Source: Cordilura impudica
Lineage: Eukaryota > Arthropoda > Insecta > Diptera > Scathophagidae
Direction of reading: 5' to 3'
Assembly: GCA_963682025.1 (NCBI GenBank)
Contig: OY821517.1
Location: 109,010,794-109,074,793, forward strand
Length of the DNA stretch: 64,000 nt
Both the position numbers and the translations under genes were made by a program. The notes beneath the pieces are model-generated. The model was given only the letters and a program-made list of their open reading frames with translations. It made no database searches and was not told the origin of the DNA. Of the stretch, positions 23,524-34,290 are shown in pieces (the first letter of the stretch is position 1; each line of letters starts with the position of its first letter).

Positions 23524-24548
23524 TTTTGACATATCGCAGTAAGAAATAAATTGATTTTAAAGTTATATGGCTTATTTTAAAGGCTATAAAATGCCAAATA
23601 TTACCAAATTTTTGCAGAATTTTATCTTATTTGTCACGATTTTTTTTTTTGGTGCTTGAAAACAGAACTTTTAATTTTTTCATATTTTATTTTGATTTTG
23701 ATAGGATGGCGAAGTGTTTTTAGAAGATTGTTAATGTTATGCAATTTTTATGTATTGTATTGTATTGTATTATTCTAGTTTAAAAAAAATATACTAAATA
23801 GCTTTATATCTATATCAATAATATATTAATATTTCAAAAATGTGTCTCTATAATATTAATAAAAAATTTAATATTAGTTTAACATGTTATATTAGAGTGG
23901 TATTTTTTCTAGACTTCGGATTTAAACGATATGTATTGTAAGTCCTCTGAGTGGTTAATTAACAAAATGTTAATATGAAATTTGGAATTTTGTGGACTTT
24001 ATGTGTTTTTCTTTATAAAAAATTCGGGAAAATAGGTCCAAAAGTCGTCAGATTTCATTAAAATTTTACAGTGTTTTTTCCACAATTTTTGTAAATTTTT
24101 TAAATATAATACAGAAATTAGCAAATTCGTCATCTTTTGTGGCATTTGAACAAAATTTTGAAGAAAATTTATATGGAGACTAGGTCCAGACGTAGACCGA
24201 TTTCAAAGATTTTTTATAGATCTCATCACTAACCTAATAAACCTTTATGTTTCAAATTTAATCGCAATAGAATAACATTTTCTACATTCAGTGGTATTAA
24301 AACCAATTTTGAAGAAAAATTAATATGGGGACTAGGTCCAAACATGGGCCGATGCCAACAAATTTATGCAGGGTTCGCCCTTGTGGCAAGAACACTTTAA
24401 GTTCCAAATTTCAGCACATTATCTTTATATTTGCAACATGTAATATTAGCACCAAAATAATACTGAAATTTGGTAGGATATACCGAAGCACCCTCCGCCA
24501 GCACTCATTTTAAAGGTAAGAAAGTCATCTTTCAAAATCATTTCTAAT
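23524..24548. other. AT-rich DNA with a possible inverted HINE-like remnant
   Basis: From about 24170 to 24490 the phrases 'atatggagactaggtccaga' and 'atatggggactaggtccaaa' recall HINE-A blocks in reverse orientation, but the rest is too diverged to align by eye. A (TATTG)n run sits near 23755. No gene is seen. Confidence 0.4.
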
Positions 24549-24715
24549 GATAAGCTGTGAAAATAAATAGGTTTAGCAAAGAAAACTATCAAATGAAGAT
24601 GTAATCGAATAGGTAAACGCGAGAAAAATATCTTATAATCGAATTGGTAAACGCGAGAAAAATATGTTCATTTGATAGTTTTCTTTGCTAAACCTATTTA
24701 TTTTCACAGCTTATC
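24549..24715. repeat. Perfect 49-bp inverted repeat (hairpin)
   Basis: The left arm 24549-24597 starts GATAAGCTGTGAAAATAAAT, and the right arm 24667-24715 is its exact reverse complement. The 69-base loop holds a direct repeat, TCGAAT(A/T)GGTAAACGCGAG, twice. Transcribed in either direction it would form a 49-bp stem. Confidence 0.95.
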
Positions 24716-24939
24716 TATCTCATTCTCAAAATACCGAGCGTTTTTTTCATGTAGTACATGAATCTGCCATGGCGGTCTCCGACGAGCAACGCATGGGCCA
24801 CATTTTATCTAAACTCGACAGCCGTCAAAAATATTGCCAACTGGAATCACGTCGAGATATGATCGACTAAAATTTCTATTATTTTACTTTGCTTTTTGTT
24901 GCTTATTTCTTGTTGTATAATTTGAGGTATGATGTAAAG

Positions 24940-25390
24940 GTTACTTGAGGTCAAAGACCTTTGAATTAAAAAAAATTGGTCTGCCACAGACAACCCCATC
25001 GATATGTCATACTTTAATATCGGAATGCAAATACTGAAGCTATGACAAATTTAAAAAGGCGACCCCTACGGTCTGCAACAATGAATTTATAAAAGCATTT
25101 TTTAAATAGTTGTGCTGTAATTATCGAAATTCTTTCTGAGCAAAAGTTTTACGATTTTTCACGAGCTATAAATTTCTAACATTAGGGTGTCACATTAGGG
25201 TGGTACGAAATGAGATTTGGGGGGTAGGTACTAGAACGGTACACTTGAGGTCAATGGACCTTAGGACAAAATTATTGGCCTCCCTGAGGCAAAAAATTCG
25301 GTATATCAAACTTTAAGATCGGACTGTAAATATGGAAGATATAACGAAAAAACTAAAAAGGCGACCCCTACGTTCAGCAAAAAAATAAAA
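24940..25390 (+). repeat. Two diverged direct repeats of about 145 bp
   Basis: 'acttgaggtca..gacct' at 24952 recurs at 25246, and both copies continue to 'aaaaaggcgacccctacg' (25056 and 25357). The period is about 295-300 bases. The block lies just beyond the relic gene at 25440. Confidence 0.75.
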
Positions 25391-25439
25391 AAAAAATTTT
25401 TTTCAAATGTCCTTGGAACAATACTTTATATTCGCTGGT

Positions 25440-26154
25440 GTACGGAGAACTTTTTTTTTCGATACGGTCTACTGTCCATGATGCTCTTGAAAGATTTCCA
25501 GGCTGCATATTCTTTCTCCAATAAACGTTGTGAAAAATTGTCATCATTCAATAGCTTCCTCATCTAAGGGCCAACAAATGTGCCTTCTTTGAACTTTGCA
25601 TATGTAATTTTAGGAAAAACCGCTAACAAGTATTTAAATGCTGCATCATCTTTGTTCAGTTTTAGAAATAAACCATCTTTTCAAAATATGCGGCCAATTC
25701 CAAGTTGCTATCTCTATGGAATGTTACTTTTGTCCGAACTGCAAGATGTTTCCACTGCGTGAATCTAGTAATTCTGTGTCTTGCTTCGTTAAATGTAAAT
25801 CCTGAATTAGATTATTCGGCTCAGGTTGAGTCAATAAATGGAGTTCATCATCAGCCTCATATGAATTACCACTGCTGGTGAAGGATGTTTCAGATCACTG
25901 CTCGTAGCACTCGGAATGACTGGTAATGGATAATTTGGTGGACATTGAACTGGTTTGGAAACCGATGGGACATTCGCGTAAGTAATATGTTTTCGATTTT
26001 TCATATTGAATCCAGCAACTTTTGTTAAACAGAAATAACAAGCGGTTTGGTGGTTACTTGACTCTTTCCAAAGTACTGGAATTGAAAAATCGAAATAGAT
26101 CTTCTTGCCATTTGACCACTTATATAAAATAGTTCTGCAACTATTGCAAAACAT
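25440..26154 (-). pseudogene. Relic of an unnamed arthropod repeat-family protein, copy 1
   Basis: The minus frame from 26154 begins MFCNSCRTILYKWSNGKKIY and continues with IPVLWKESSNHQTACYFCL, FNMKNRKHITYANVPSVSKP. This is the N-terminus of a protein family I recognise as highly repeated and uncharacterised in arthropods; I know no enzymatic function for it. CNSC and CYFC look like zinc ligands. Downstream (25480-25670) the same strand gives parts of the C-terminal half (LLEKEYAAWKSF-like). The middle, including the LLHNGN block seen in the copy at 45258, is deleted. The join lies near 25670. It is probably a transposon gene, but that is inference. Confidence 0.72.
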
Positions 26155-27015
26155 TGTCGGTGTTCACGGTTTGTTCAAATTTTTGACAGCAAAACTAAAA
26201 AATGCAAACGTGCATATTTTAATTATTCTGATATTCCATATTCATTTTTTTTTTCAACCAAATATTCATCACATCAAAAGCGAAAGCAAAGACCAGTGTT
26301 ATACTACTACTAGAAAAGGCTCTAGCAAATTTGTGGAAATATGTACGTCAGTGAGTTTTCACGAAATTTTCCACAAATACGTGATACATATTTTTTGTTC
26401 AGTTGTGTTGATAGATTACTCTCCCGTAATATTAAAGTATATTGATAAAAACTGTGATGTCTATTTTCAACAAAAAATTCCAAGAATACTTCTAAGACAC
26501 TATTAGCCTTTTAACTTTAGTATATGTAAAGAACATGTTTCCGAAATTTAAAACTGCTCGAAAAGAAATATTGCAAGAGGAGTAAATAAGTTATTTGTAT
26601 TCTTTAGTTTTTACACTATGTATAATCGAATGTATTCAAAGATTATTGATTACATATATGAAACCGTAGCATTGCTGCATCGACGTGACAATACTCGAGA
26701 ATACGGTTGAATAGTTGCTTGAAGATTTAAGGAATTCCGCTAAAAATTAAAGTTTGGAAGAGCTATTGCTCGACGAAAAACAGAGAACTTAGCTAACTAT
26801 ATTTACAGTTGACTAGTTCGAAGAATTGAGCAATTCCGATTATAAGTGAGATCCGAGTGAACAACTGCTCGAAGCAGATCAGCCACTTTCTGCAAACATC
26901 TGTGAAAATTTGCTATATTTCAAATTTGATGTAATTTGGTGCTTGTACGATTACAAAGGTTACATATTTGTTTAACATAATCTTGTATTTATTTTTCTTT
27001 TAGATATGGAAAATC
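26155..27015. other. Non-coding flank of the relic gene
   Basis: 26190-26245 matches 46670-46710 ('tgcatattttaatgattctgatatt.catat'), so it belongs to the same element family upstream of its gene. From about 26690 to 26880 several CTCGA-containing motifs precede the right inverted end. I see no other gene. Confidence 0.5.
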
Positions 27016-27390
27016 TTAGTTTTTACTACTCGAACTACTTGTCCGGTTCGAGTAGCTCGTGTGCTACTCAATGAAGCAGCTCTAGTATCTCAAGTAGCGG
27101 ACGCTTAGCTAAACAGCAACAAACTTCTATTAATATATTGGTAAAATTATGTTATACCTGGTTATTATATTCACCTACTACTCTCTGCTACAAAGTCTAC
27201 TTTAATGTGTAGAGGAATTCCAGATATGGTTGTCTATATCACAACATCGCGTCCAATAATTTTGTAACAAACTAAAAGTATCAAGACATTTCCAAAAATT
27301 TTTTTTTGGTTACTTCACTCACTTAAAAGTTTATAATGATGTAAATTTTAAGCAGATTTAATTTATGTAGGATTTCGAAAGGTGAATTAA

Positions 27391-28128
27391 CCCTCCGACA
27401 ATCGGTAACTTTTTAGTCGGTCATTGAGCGGTAAGGTCCCTAAAAACCTTGTATGAAAATGCATTGAATTTAGTTTAAATTATTAAATGTTTATTCATTT
27501 TGATTAAGTATTATATTTAGTTAAAATATGATAAAAAAATGAAAGGAAAACATTCATGGTTCTAATATGCAAACTGCGTTTATTTTTTTGGTAAATATTG
27601 AAAAAGGTTGCATAGTGATCGCTGCTGATGGACCCGCACGATGTTGCGTAAAACTGAAAATATTATGTTGTCTAATACCATCGATTTCCTGGGGATTTTA
27701 CATGCCACTTATCACCACTTTTTGAAATAAAGTGAACACCTTCATCACATGTTAAGGCATATTGCTGATAATCATCATCTGAACTATACTCTTCAGCTGC
27801 TTCAATATCGGTGTCGGACTCAGCAGTATTTTCATTACAAAATGGCGCTTTTCCTTCTTCAAGTTCAAGGAACATAGTTAAATTGTTATGTGCATTTTTT
27901 GATCACATGCACTTAGTTTTTGAAATGCCAACAACTCGTTTTTTATTTTGATTGTAAAACACGTCTATACGTAGGGAAAATCATGACTGCTTAGTGCTTT
28001 TTTAATTATTTATTTATATAAGTTTCAAATATTTGAAATTGAAATTTTAGTACAATTTTAAGTTTTATGTATAAAATTCATACAAAGTCCACAGGGACCT
28101 TATCGCTCAACGGGGTACTAGAAGTCTT
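27391..28128 (-). mobile_element. Internally deleted piggyBac (third lineage)
   Basis: TTAA copies flank it at 27387-27390 and 28129-28132. The left end begins CCCTCCGACAATCGG. Further in, 'CATTGAGCGGTAAGGTCCC' on the left is mirrored by 'GGGACCTTATCGCTCAACGG' on the right. The outermost right end looks truncated by about 13 bases. Only the N-terminus of a transposase remains, on the minus strand. The element is related to, but distinct from, the one at 3309. Confidence 0.82.
27672..27875 (-). pseudogene. piggyBac transposase N-terminal fragment
   Basis: It begins MFLELEEGKAPF. An acidic stretch (residues about 15-40, ESDTDIEAAEEYSSDDD) is followed by VHFISKSGDKWHVKSPGNR, which parallels IYFIAKDGTQWSKNAPPTSR in the copy at 3926. 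The reading frame then ends. All catalytic Asp segments are missing, so this is a leftover of internal deletion. Confidence 0.75.
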
Positions 28129-28585
28129 TTAAGTAAAACCTAAAATACCTTTGAAACTACAAATCAATCGGAATAGTTATTAAGGCATTCTTAATACTCC
28201 AATAATAGAAGTGATGAAATTTAAAGTCAGTCCTACCAGTGCTTTTGGAATGGTGCCTAAGGTCTACACAGATCATAACGCGCGTTGGAGGATTACATGA
28301 CATTTAAAAATTTTTACATATATATTCCTATATTTGTAACAAAATGACAAATTGTTTTATAAGTATTTTCTAGTTTGGTAACTTTATTTGGTATACTTAG
28401 CGTATTTTTTTAAATCGAATGGATCACAATCTCTGGTAATTTTATATTCTGACACGAAAATTTGTAAAAGGAATTGTTCGAATAAATATTCATACAGAAC
28501 ATCTTAGAACTAATTGAGACTTCTGTAGTTATTATTAATTAAAATTCTGGCTAATTACTGCGAATTCCGGCGATTTATTGTACAA
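28129..28585. other. AT-rich spacer
   Basis: Nothing is recognised between the piggyBac derivative and the 133-bp duplication. Confidence 0.5.
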
Positions 28586-28851
28586 ACGAGCGCTACGGCA
28601 CCTATGCCGTATGATTCATATTTAATTGCGAAAATAGTAAAATTGTCACTCATACGCCTTACAACAAAAAGGTGGAAGATAAAACTAATCTTTATTATTA
28701 TTATTATTTAGATATTTAACGAGCGCTACGGCACCTATGCCGTATGATTCATATTTAATTGCGAAAATAATAAAATTGTCACTCATACGCCTTACAACAA
28801 AAAGGTGGAAGATAAAACTAATCTTTATTATTATTATTATTTAGATATTTA
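28586..28851 (+). repeat. 133-bp tandem duplication
   Basis: Units 28586-28718 and 28719-28851 are nearly identical, with one substitution seen (aaaatagtaaa versus aaaataataaa). Each has a short perfect hairpin, TACGGCA-ccta-TGCCGTA, and a (TTA)n run. The near identity indicates a recent duplication. Confidence 0.95.
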
Positions 28852-29223
28852 TTATAATTAAAATTACAATAAATCTTAAGTCTAAAGCACTAGCAACTTA
28901 GGCTATCGGCTTAAACACTAAGCAAACAGTTCAGTTCTTTTTTTATTCTTTTATTAATAAATGGATCTATCAAAATAATCTTAAAGACTGAGGAGCTGTT
29001 ACCCAGTTTTCGAGATACTGTATCTGAAATCGGAGTATATTACCTAAAAATGGTATGGCTTTATGAACACTGAAAATCGATACAATTTGAAGGGCTATAT
29101 CTTCTGAACCAAAAATCTGGTTTTAATAAGAGTAGCATATTTGGAATCGTTCGATAATTTCCTGTAAACTAAATGTATTGAATATTTTTTAAGGGCACAT
29201 GAAATTTTTTATTTTTGCAACGT
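28852..29223. other. Spacer without recognised feature
   Basis: No gene or repeat is seen. It leads directly into the shortened piggyBac derivative. Confidence 0.5.
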
Positions 29224-29788
29224 CCCTTGAGAAGGTCCCTGGGGACCTTTTTCATTTTGAAACTGAAATTACTCCTATTTCGGCCAGGACAAGGTACCCC
29301 AAAATTTACCCTGTTTTCCAAGAGAAATTTGTCGAAAATCGTTTAAAAAAAAAACTCAAGGCGATATGACCAATAGTTTAGTTTTTATTGAGGTTTAAAG
29401 GCGAGTATTACGGGAACGCATGACAAGGTCTGTAGGGACCTTGTACTGAAATTACAAGAAATCATTAAGACATAAACTTTATTTTGGCTTCTTTTTAGCT
29501 GTTTTATTGTTTGAACACATTTTAAACGAGTTCTTCGAATTTAACATTTGTTTTATTACCTTCTAATACTAATCTCTATTTGTAGATATGTTCAAGCTGG
29601 AACACAAGTAGGCAACGAAAAGGGTATAAATGCGGTTATAGTTTCGTTAGTAATTATGTTAGTATAAAAAAAAATGTTTTAATTTATTTATCAACACTTT
29701 AATTAATAAACAATAATAAAATAACAAAACAAAAATTTTAAAATGTCTTTTTCATAGAAAATGTCATATCAACAAAAATAGGTCCCTA
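29224..29788 (+). mobile_element. piggyBac deletion derivative (MITE-like) of the 3309 family
   Basis: 29224-29647 matches 3309-3717 closely: both contain 'TTTCGGCCAGGACAAGGTAC', 'GCATGACAAGGTC.GTAGGGA' and 'GGGTATAAATGCGGTTATAG'. From about 29650 it matches 9199-9360 ('aattatgttagtataaaa' to 'aggtcccta'). The transposase is gone. The left end has lost eight bases of the TIR (CCCTT followed directly by GAGAAGG) and neither side has TTAA, so it is an old, decayed insertion. Confidence 0.88.
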
Positions 29789-30159
29789 TCACTCACGTAT
29801 GCGCAATATCTCCTGTTCTATTTATAAATAATAATAATACGCCCTGAATATATCTGTGGTCACAAGCATTAACCGCCAAGTCGAAAATCATGCTTTCGAG
29901 AAAAATAAATTTTTATATAAATGTTATGAGGCTTCGTTACGACTTAGGTCAGTATGTTTTCATTAATAACTTTTTGATAAACAGCGGTAGAGAAATGGGA
30001 ATTTCACGTTAATATAATGCGTTTATAGTAGAATATGATAGCGACATAACTCAAATCATCGAATATCATGCTTTTGAGAAAAATCTTATATATTAAAAGA
30101 ATTTATGAATAAACTTTGCATTCGAGATTTTTTTCAATATTTTTCTTCTTCTCAAACCT
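29789..30159. other. AT-rich spacer with a possible Helitron scrap
   Basis: 'GCTTCGTTACGACTTAGGT' at about 29933 resembles the GCTTCGTTACGAC hairpin block of the Helitron remnant at 51676, but no terminus can be defined. The remainder is unassigned. Confidence 0.35.
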
Positions 30160-30520
30160 CTATAACTAGAGTTCTAATTAACGTAGGCAGTGGATCAAGC
30201 TCTTTCTTTTGAGCTATTAACTGCTTAAATTTGTTGGGTTTGAGGAAAGTTATGCGTGGAGAATCAACTTTACTTTTACTGTACGTTAACTTATCTTGGC
30301 TTATTTTGGCATTACTGTACGTTAACTTCTCTTGGCAAATTCGTTGGGTTTGAGGAAAGTTATGCGTGGACAATCGACTTTACTTTTACTGAACGTTAAC
30401 TTCTCTTGGCATATTTTGGCCTTACTGTACGTTAACTTCTCTTGGCAGATTTTGGTATTATATTATAAAAATTAATATAATATAATACAATGCTACGGAG
30501 CAGCAGGGGTCTTCTAGTTT
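30160..30520 (+). mobile_element. Helitron-like 3' fragment with internal tandem repeats
   Basis: The motif ACGTTAACTT(A/C)TCTTGGC recurs about four times between 30284 and 30445, and a longer unit ('aaatt.gttgggtttgagga') occurs twice (30228 and 30337). The segment ends TACGGAGCAGCAGGGGTCTT-CTAG before TTTAAT, resembling the hairpin plus CTAG terminus of Helitrons. The 5' end was not found. The minus-strand open frame here follows the repeats. Confidence 0.5.
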
Positions 30521-31919
30521 AATAACAAAATTTTCTTCAAAAAAGTACCTTTTCGCTGTCTTTACTAAATCCGAATTCACACAAGGCAGCTTTTGTTGCG
30601 AGAGGGAAAGAAGAGTGGTATTTGGTATGAGTTGCTTGTGCTCTGAAGCTTGTTTTGTTATGCAATTCATAATTATAAACACGAAGTTAGCAGCAGCTTA
30701 TTATTTGACATTTCTTTTAATTTTTTGCCTCGCTGTGAAAAATTATTATTATTATTTCATTTATTTTATTATTATTTTTTTTATTATTTCATTTTTTTTT
30801 TTTTGACTTCAATTTTTTCACACAAATAAATTTTTCACTTTGGATCAATAATAAATTCTTTTTACACTAGCTAATAAAGTGAGCTGTCAAAAATGTAAGA
30901 ATTTGAAAGTAAAAGTAAACGAAAAGTTGCGGCAATAAATTTCTCTGTGTGAGCATTAAGGCAACTTTAAAAGAGAATTGAAAAAAAGTTGCACAACATA
31001 AATTGCCTTGTGTGAATCCAGAATAACCAGTGGTGTTATCAGGATGCGCAGATACATAATTAAATCGGACCAAAATTTATATTGGAATTCCAATTTTAGG
31101 GTTAAAATGGTACAGAAAATGCGATATTTTTCAGTCTTCACACTTTCAACATTCGATCCATATTCCTGGTATACTAGAATAAAAGCCGGCAGAATTCTCT
31201 TTAAAATTAAAGTTACTCGTCCTAGTCGGATCCGTTATTTTTTTAAGTTCTGAATATCTGAAACAGTGCAAAAGCATTTAATTTGCTTCGTTTTAATGAA
31301 AAGGTATTGGTTTCTCCTAAATATATTTTTGTCGGTTTGGTTGCTTATTAATGTTATTATTTTTTGTTAAAAATATTGTTTAATTTTTTAAGAGAAAAAA
31401 AAGCGCATTAAAATAGTGCTAAAAATTTGATAATTTGGCGCTAATAACTTAATATCGGGAGAAAAAAAGTACATAAGTAGTCATTCCTGCACACAGAAAA
31501 ATATTTGCCCACCGAATTGGTCTTAAGCGGAGCAACCGTATATTCGATTGTATCAACAGAAATTTAATATCATCTGCAAATTTTCTATTATTATAAAATA
31601 TCTGTTATGGCAATGGAATTGTGATTATCGCATTTCGTTTGTTAATAAATTCGTTAGCCACAATGAATCTGTTTTCTGTGTGTAAACCAAAGATATATCA
31701 TATCAACAAAGCTTATTAAAGTTAGAAATAACAAAAAGAAAAAATCCAAATCTTTTCAGTTCATGTTTCGAAATAAAATATTTTATACACACAGCAATCT
31801 TACGTTATTTTTGCTAAACAGAGATCAAATATAACAGTTATTTTGAAATTTTAAAACCAGCAAAGCACATAGAATTAAATGTCGAAAAACTGATGCAGGT
31901 ATACCGTATTCATCGTTAT
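30521..31919. other. AT-rich DNA without recognised genes
   Basis: It has long T and A runs near 30745-30805. ACACTAGCTAATAAAG at about 30863 weakly resembles the ACACTAGCCAACAAGG block at 21975, with no further match. No open frame shows a known motif. Confidence 0.5.
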
Positions 31920-33350
31920 GAACTAGTCTGTGATAACATATATTGCTTTATAACATTACTATTTTTATTTTTTCGAGGTTGCTTAAATTTTTTTTTCGAG
32001 CAAGATAAAGATTTTTTTATTTGAGCACAGTTATTTTTTGTTTTTTATTATTTCGAGCAAAAATAACAGTTGTTCTTTGATTTTTATTTTTTCGAGCAAC
32101 AATAACTGATATTTTTATTTTTCATTTTAAGAGATGTAATATTTTATTCGACCTGTCATTTGCTAATTAAAAAAATATTTCATCTAGCTCAAGGTCATAT
32201 TTTGAAAATTTATTTCTTTATTTTTATTCCAATATTTCGCTATTCATCGAATAGCATACTCAGGGATTTATCTAAAAACATATGCATACATATAAACAAA
32301 CATTATTGTAATAAAAACTAAATTACAAAACAACAAAAATTCTCACAAAATTCTTGAAACTATTTTTGTGTCTCCACCATCGTCAGTTATTGCACTGAGT
32401 AAAAATTTTTATCATAAATATTTATATTGCATTATGATCGATTGGTTACTAGCTGTCTGTAGCCTTGGGTGAAACTTTCTGTGTCCGTTTTGAGGTTAAT
32501 TCTCTTATTTATTGGTACGTTTATGATGTTTGACATTTCTAACACGTTTTTTTTTTATTTTTTTCGTCCCAATATCAACGCCAATGTCAGTTGTATTTTA
32601 AACATTAGAATTTAGTTCTACTAATGTTAGTGATTCGAGTTCTCTCTAAAGCATCTTGTGTTTTACGTACAACTGAAGCCAGTCTACGTAGCCAGCGAAA
32701 TGCATATTTCTTACAATTTCAGTATTCCACAAATCGCTGTCGACATCCATTCGTTTTTCTGTATAGTTATCAATTACATAAAAACCTCTGCGAATATTGT
32801 CATTAGTTATTATGCTATCTTCATCATCATCAGAGGAGAGGTTTAAAATTTCCATTTCTCATAAAACATTTTTAAGTAAAGAACGTGAACTTTGACCACT
32901 ACTTTCATAAACTAAAAATAGTTCATCTTCATCATGTATTGGCACGATAGAATGACCGTGGTGCTTGAATTAATAAAACAGTGTCCGATGGAAACTACTC
33001 AGATAAAGTTATCTATTTCGAATTTTGAATTTGCTGAGAATTTTTTTAGATGCCATTTGCTGTATTTCTTTCTGACCTGTTAGAACAATGCAGCATATAT
33101 TGTGTCGTTTTGCAATAACATAATTTGTCATGATTCTGTGTTAGCTAATATCTTTTTACCAATATCGGTCTTTATATTTTAAATAACTTAATGCTCGTAA
33201 AAAACTTTTACTTTTGCGCGAATCAAATAAAAGTCAAAATAAACTCAAAATTTTGCTCGAAACAAACAAAAATCAAAAAATAACTTTTATTATCTGACTT
33301 TTATGAAAAAAAATATATATTTGTTATAGTCCCTGGTGCTAAATACAGCG
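31920..33350 (-). mobile_element. Degenerate TIR element, superfamily unknown
   Basis: AGTTATTTTTTG...TTTCGAGCAAAA at about 32027-32062 is mirrored by TTTTGCTCGAAAC...AAAAAATAAC at about 33252-33286, an inverted match of about 35 bases with gaps. Farther out, GTGATAACATATAT (31930) roughly mirrors ATATATTTGTTATAG (33313). A short acidic minus-strand open frame (32646-32855, LNLSSDDDEDSI) lies inside. Its function is unknown. Confidence 0.4.
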
Positions 33351-33639
33351 GCAAAAATATTTTAATATTGATCAGTCCATTATTTAAAGCTCTACGAAAT
33401 CGTTTGCAATAAGGCAAATGTTTTTGTTTTAATTTTTCCAATGTTTTTGATTTATATTAAAGTATATTAAAGTAACAAAATTTGATCTTGAGCCTGGATA
33501 TTTTCGAACTCATCATTAAACTGATAGAGATCAAAAGCAGAATTTTAATTTTTATATTTGTAAAAATATAAAATAACTGTGTTCCAAAAAAATGCTATTT
33601 TCAATATTTTGTCCACAACCCATTTTTCCACCTCTCACT

Positions 33640-34290
33640 TGGAATAAGTTTTTCCATAGTCTCTACCAAAATCAATTTAATTTGTTCTATGCTATTATTC
33701 AATTCTTTTTGAAATGTCAGCCAAAGCTTATCCATGTTATTTGGGGCTCTTTGATATGCTTCAAATATTTTCTTTAAAGAGCTCGCAAATTTTCAATTGT
33801 ACGAAGGTAAATTGGATTAATTGAAATTTTTGATTTGACAACCAGTCATCAATAATTTTGGAGGACTCCCATCTTGTTGATATAATAACTGTTTTTCTGA
33901 ATATTTGCTTCCCTCTACAAATACGGGTAAGTTGGACTGAAGACTACTAAGGTACTCTTCATTTTTCATTATGCTTTCATTTTAACTCATGAGCAAGCGT
34001 TCCACCATTTACTTCCCACTGCCATACTTTACGGTTTGCTTAGCTTGATACTGCTGAAGTTATTGATATTGTCGGTCTATATAAAGTGCCGCCTGTTTTG
34101 TTTGACTACTGAAATCAATCCGATGTTACTTAGGGCTCTACGAGCAGTCAGCCACTAACGTTTTTTGATTACCTTAGCAGCTATATTCGGTGCTTTAGTA
34201 TCAATACTTGTCATTGCACGTTAAATATCTGTGTTTCTAAGTAGCCCTGTGTGACCATTCGTGAAAGAATTGAATGCCAAATATCGTCTT
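33640..34290 (-). pseudogene. Tc1-like transposase relic
   Basis: This is a DDE transposase of the Tc1/mariner superfamily, whose enzymes insert at TA. Reading downward on the minus strand: KVIKKR.WLTARRALSNIGL near 34170 recalls the second helix-turn-helix. EEYLSSLQSNLPVFVEGS lies near 33925, and LLYQQDGSPPK (33860-33890) holds the second catalytic Asp. After a frameshift, KKIFEAYQRAPNNMDKLW (about 33735-33785) matches the family's C-terminal PxNxDELW block. The first-Asp segment is damaged, stops are frequent and the TIRs were not located. Confidence 0.7.

Larger units (their letters stand above)
21785..27116. mobile_element. Composite bounded by inverted ends; unclassified DNA transposon
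   Basis: The left segment (about 21800-21895) and the complement of the right segment (about 27020-27116) share 'GTAGTAAAAACTAA(T/G)ATTTT'. Before that, both carry a run of GCTACTCGA/CTCGAGTAG-like motifs, giving an imperfect inverted repeat of about 100 bases. Between them lie a terminal block shared with the second copy of the same family (21970-22150 versus 45255-45440), a HINE-A insertion (22750-23523) and the relic gene (25440-26154). I infer that these are the ends of the element carrying that gene. No target duplication was confirmed. Confidence 0.4.

Noticed and set aside
24685..24870. Open frame ending KLDSRQKYCQLESRRDMID, faintly like the BESS tail of MADF proteins
   Set aside because: The match is too short, it begins inside the hairpin arm, and no MADF domain is seen nearby.
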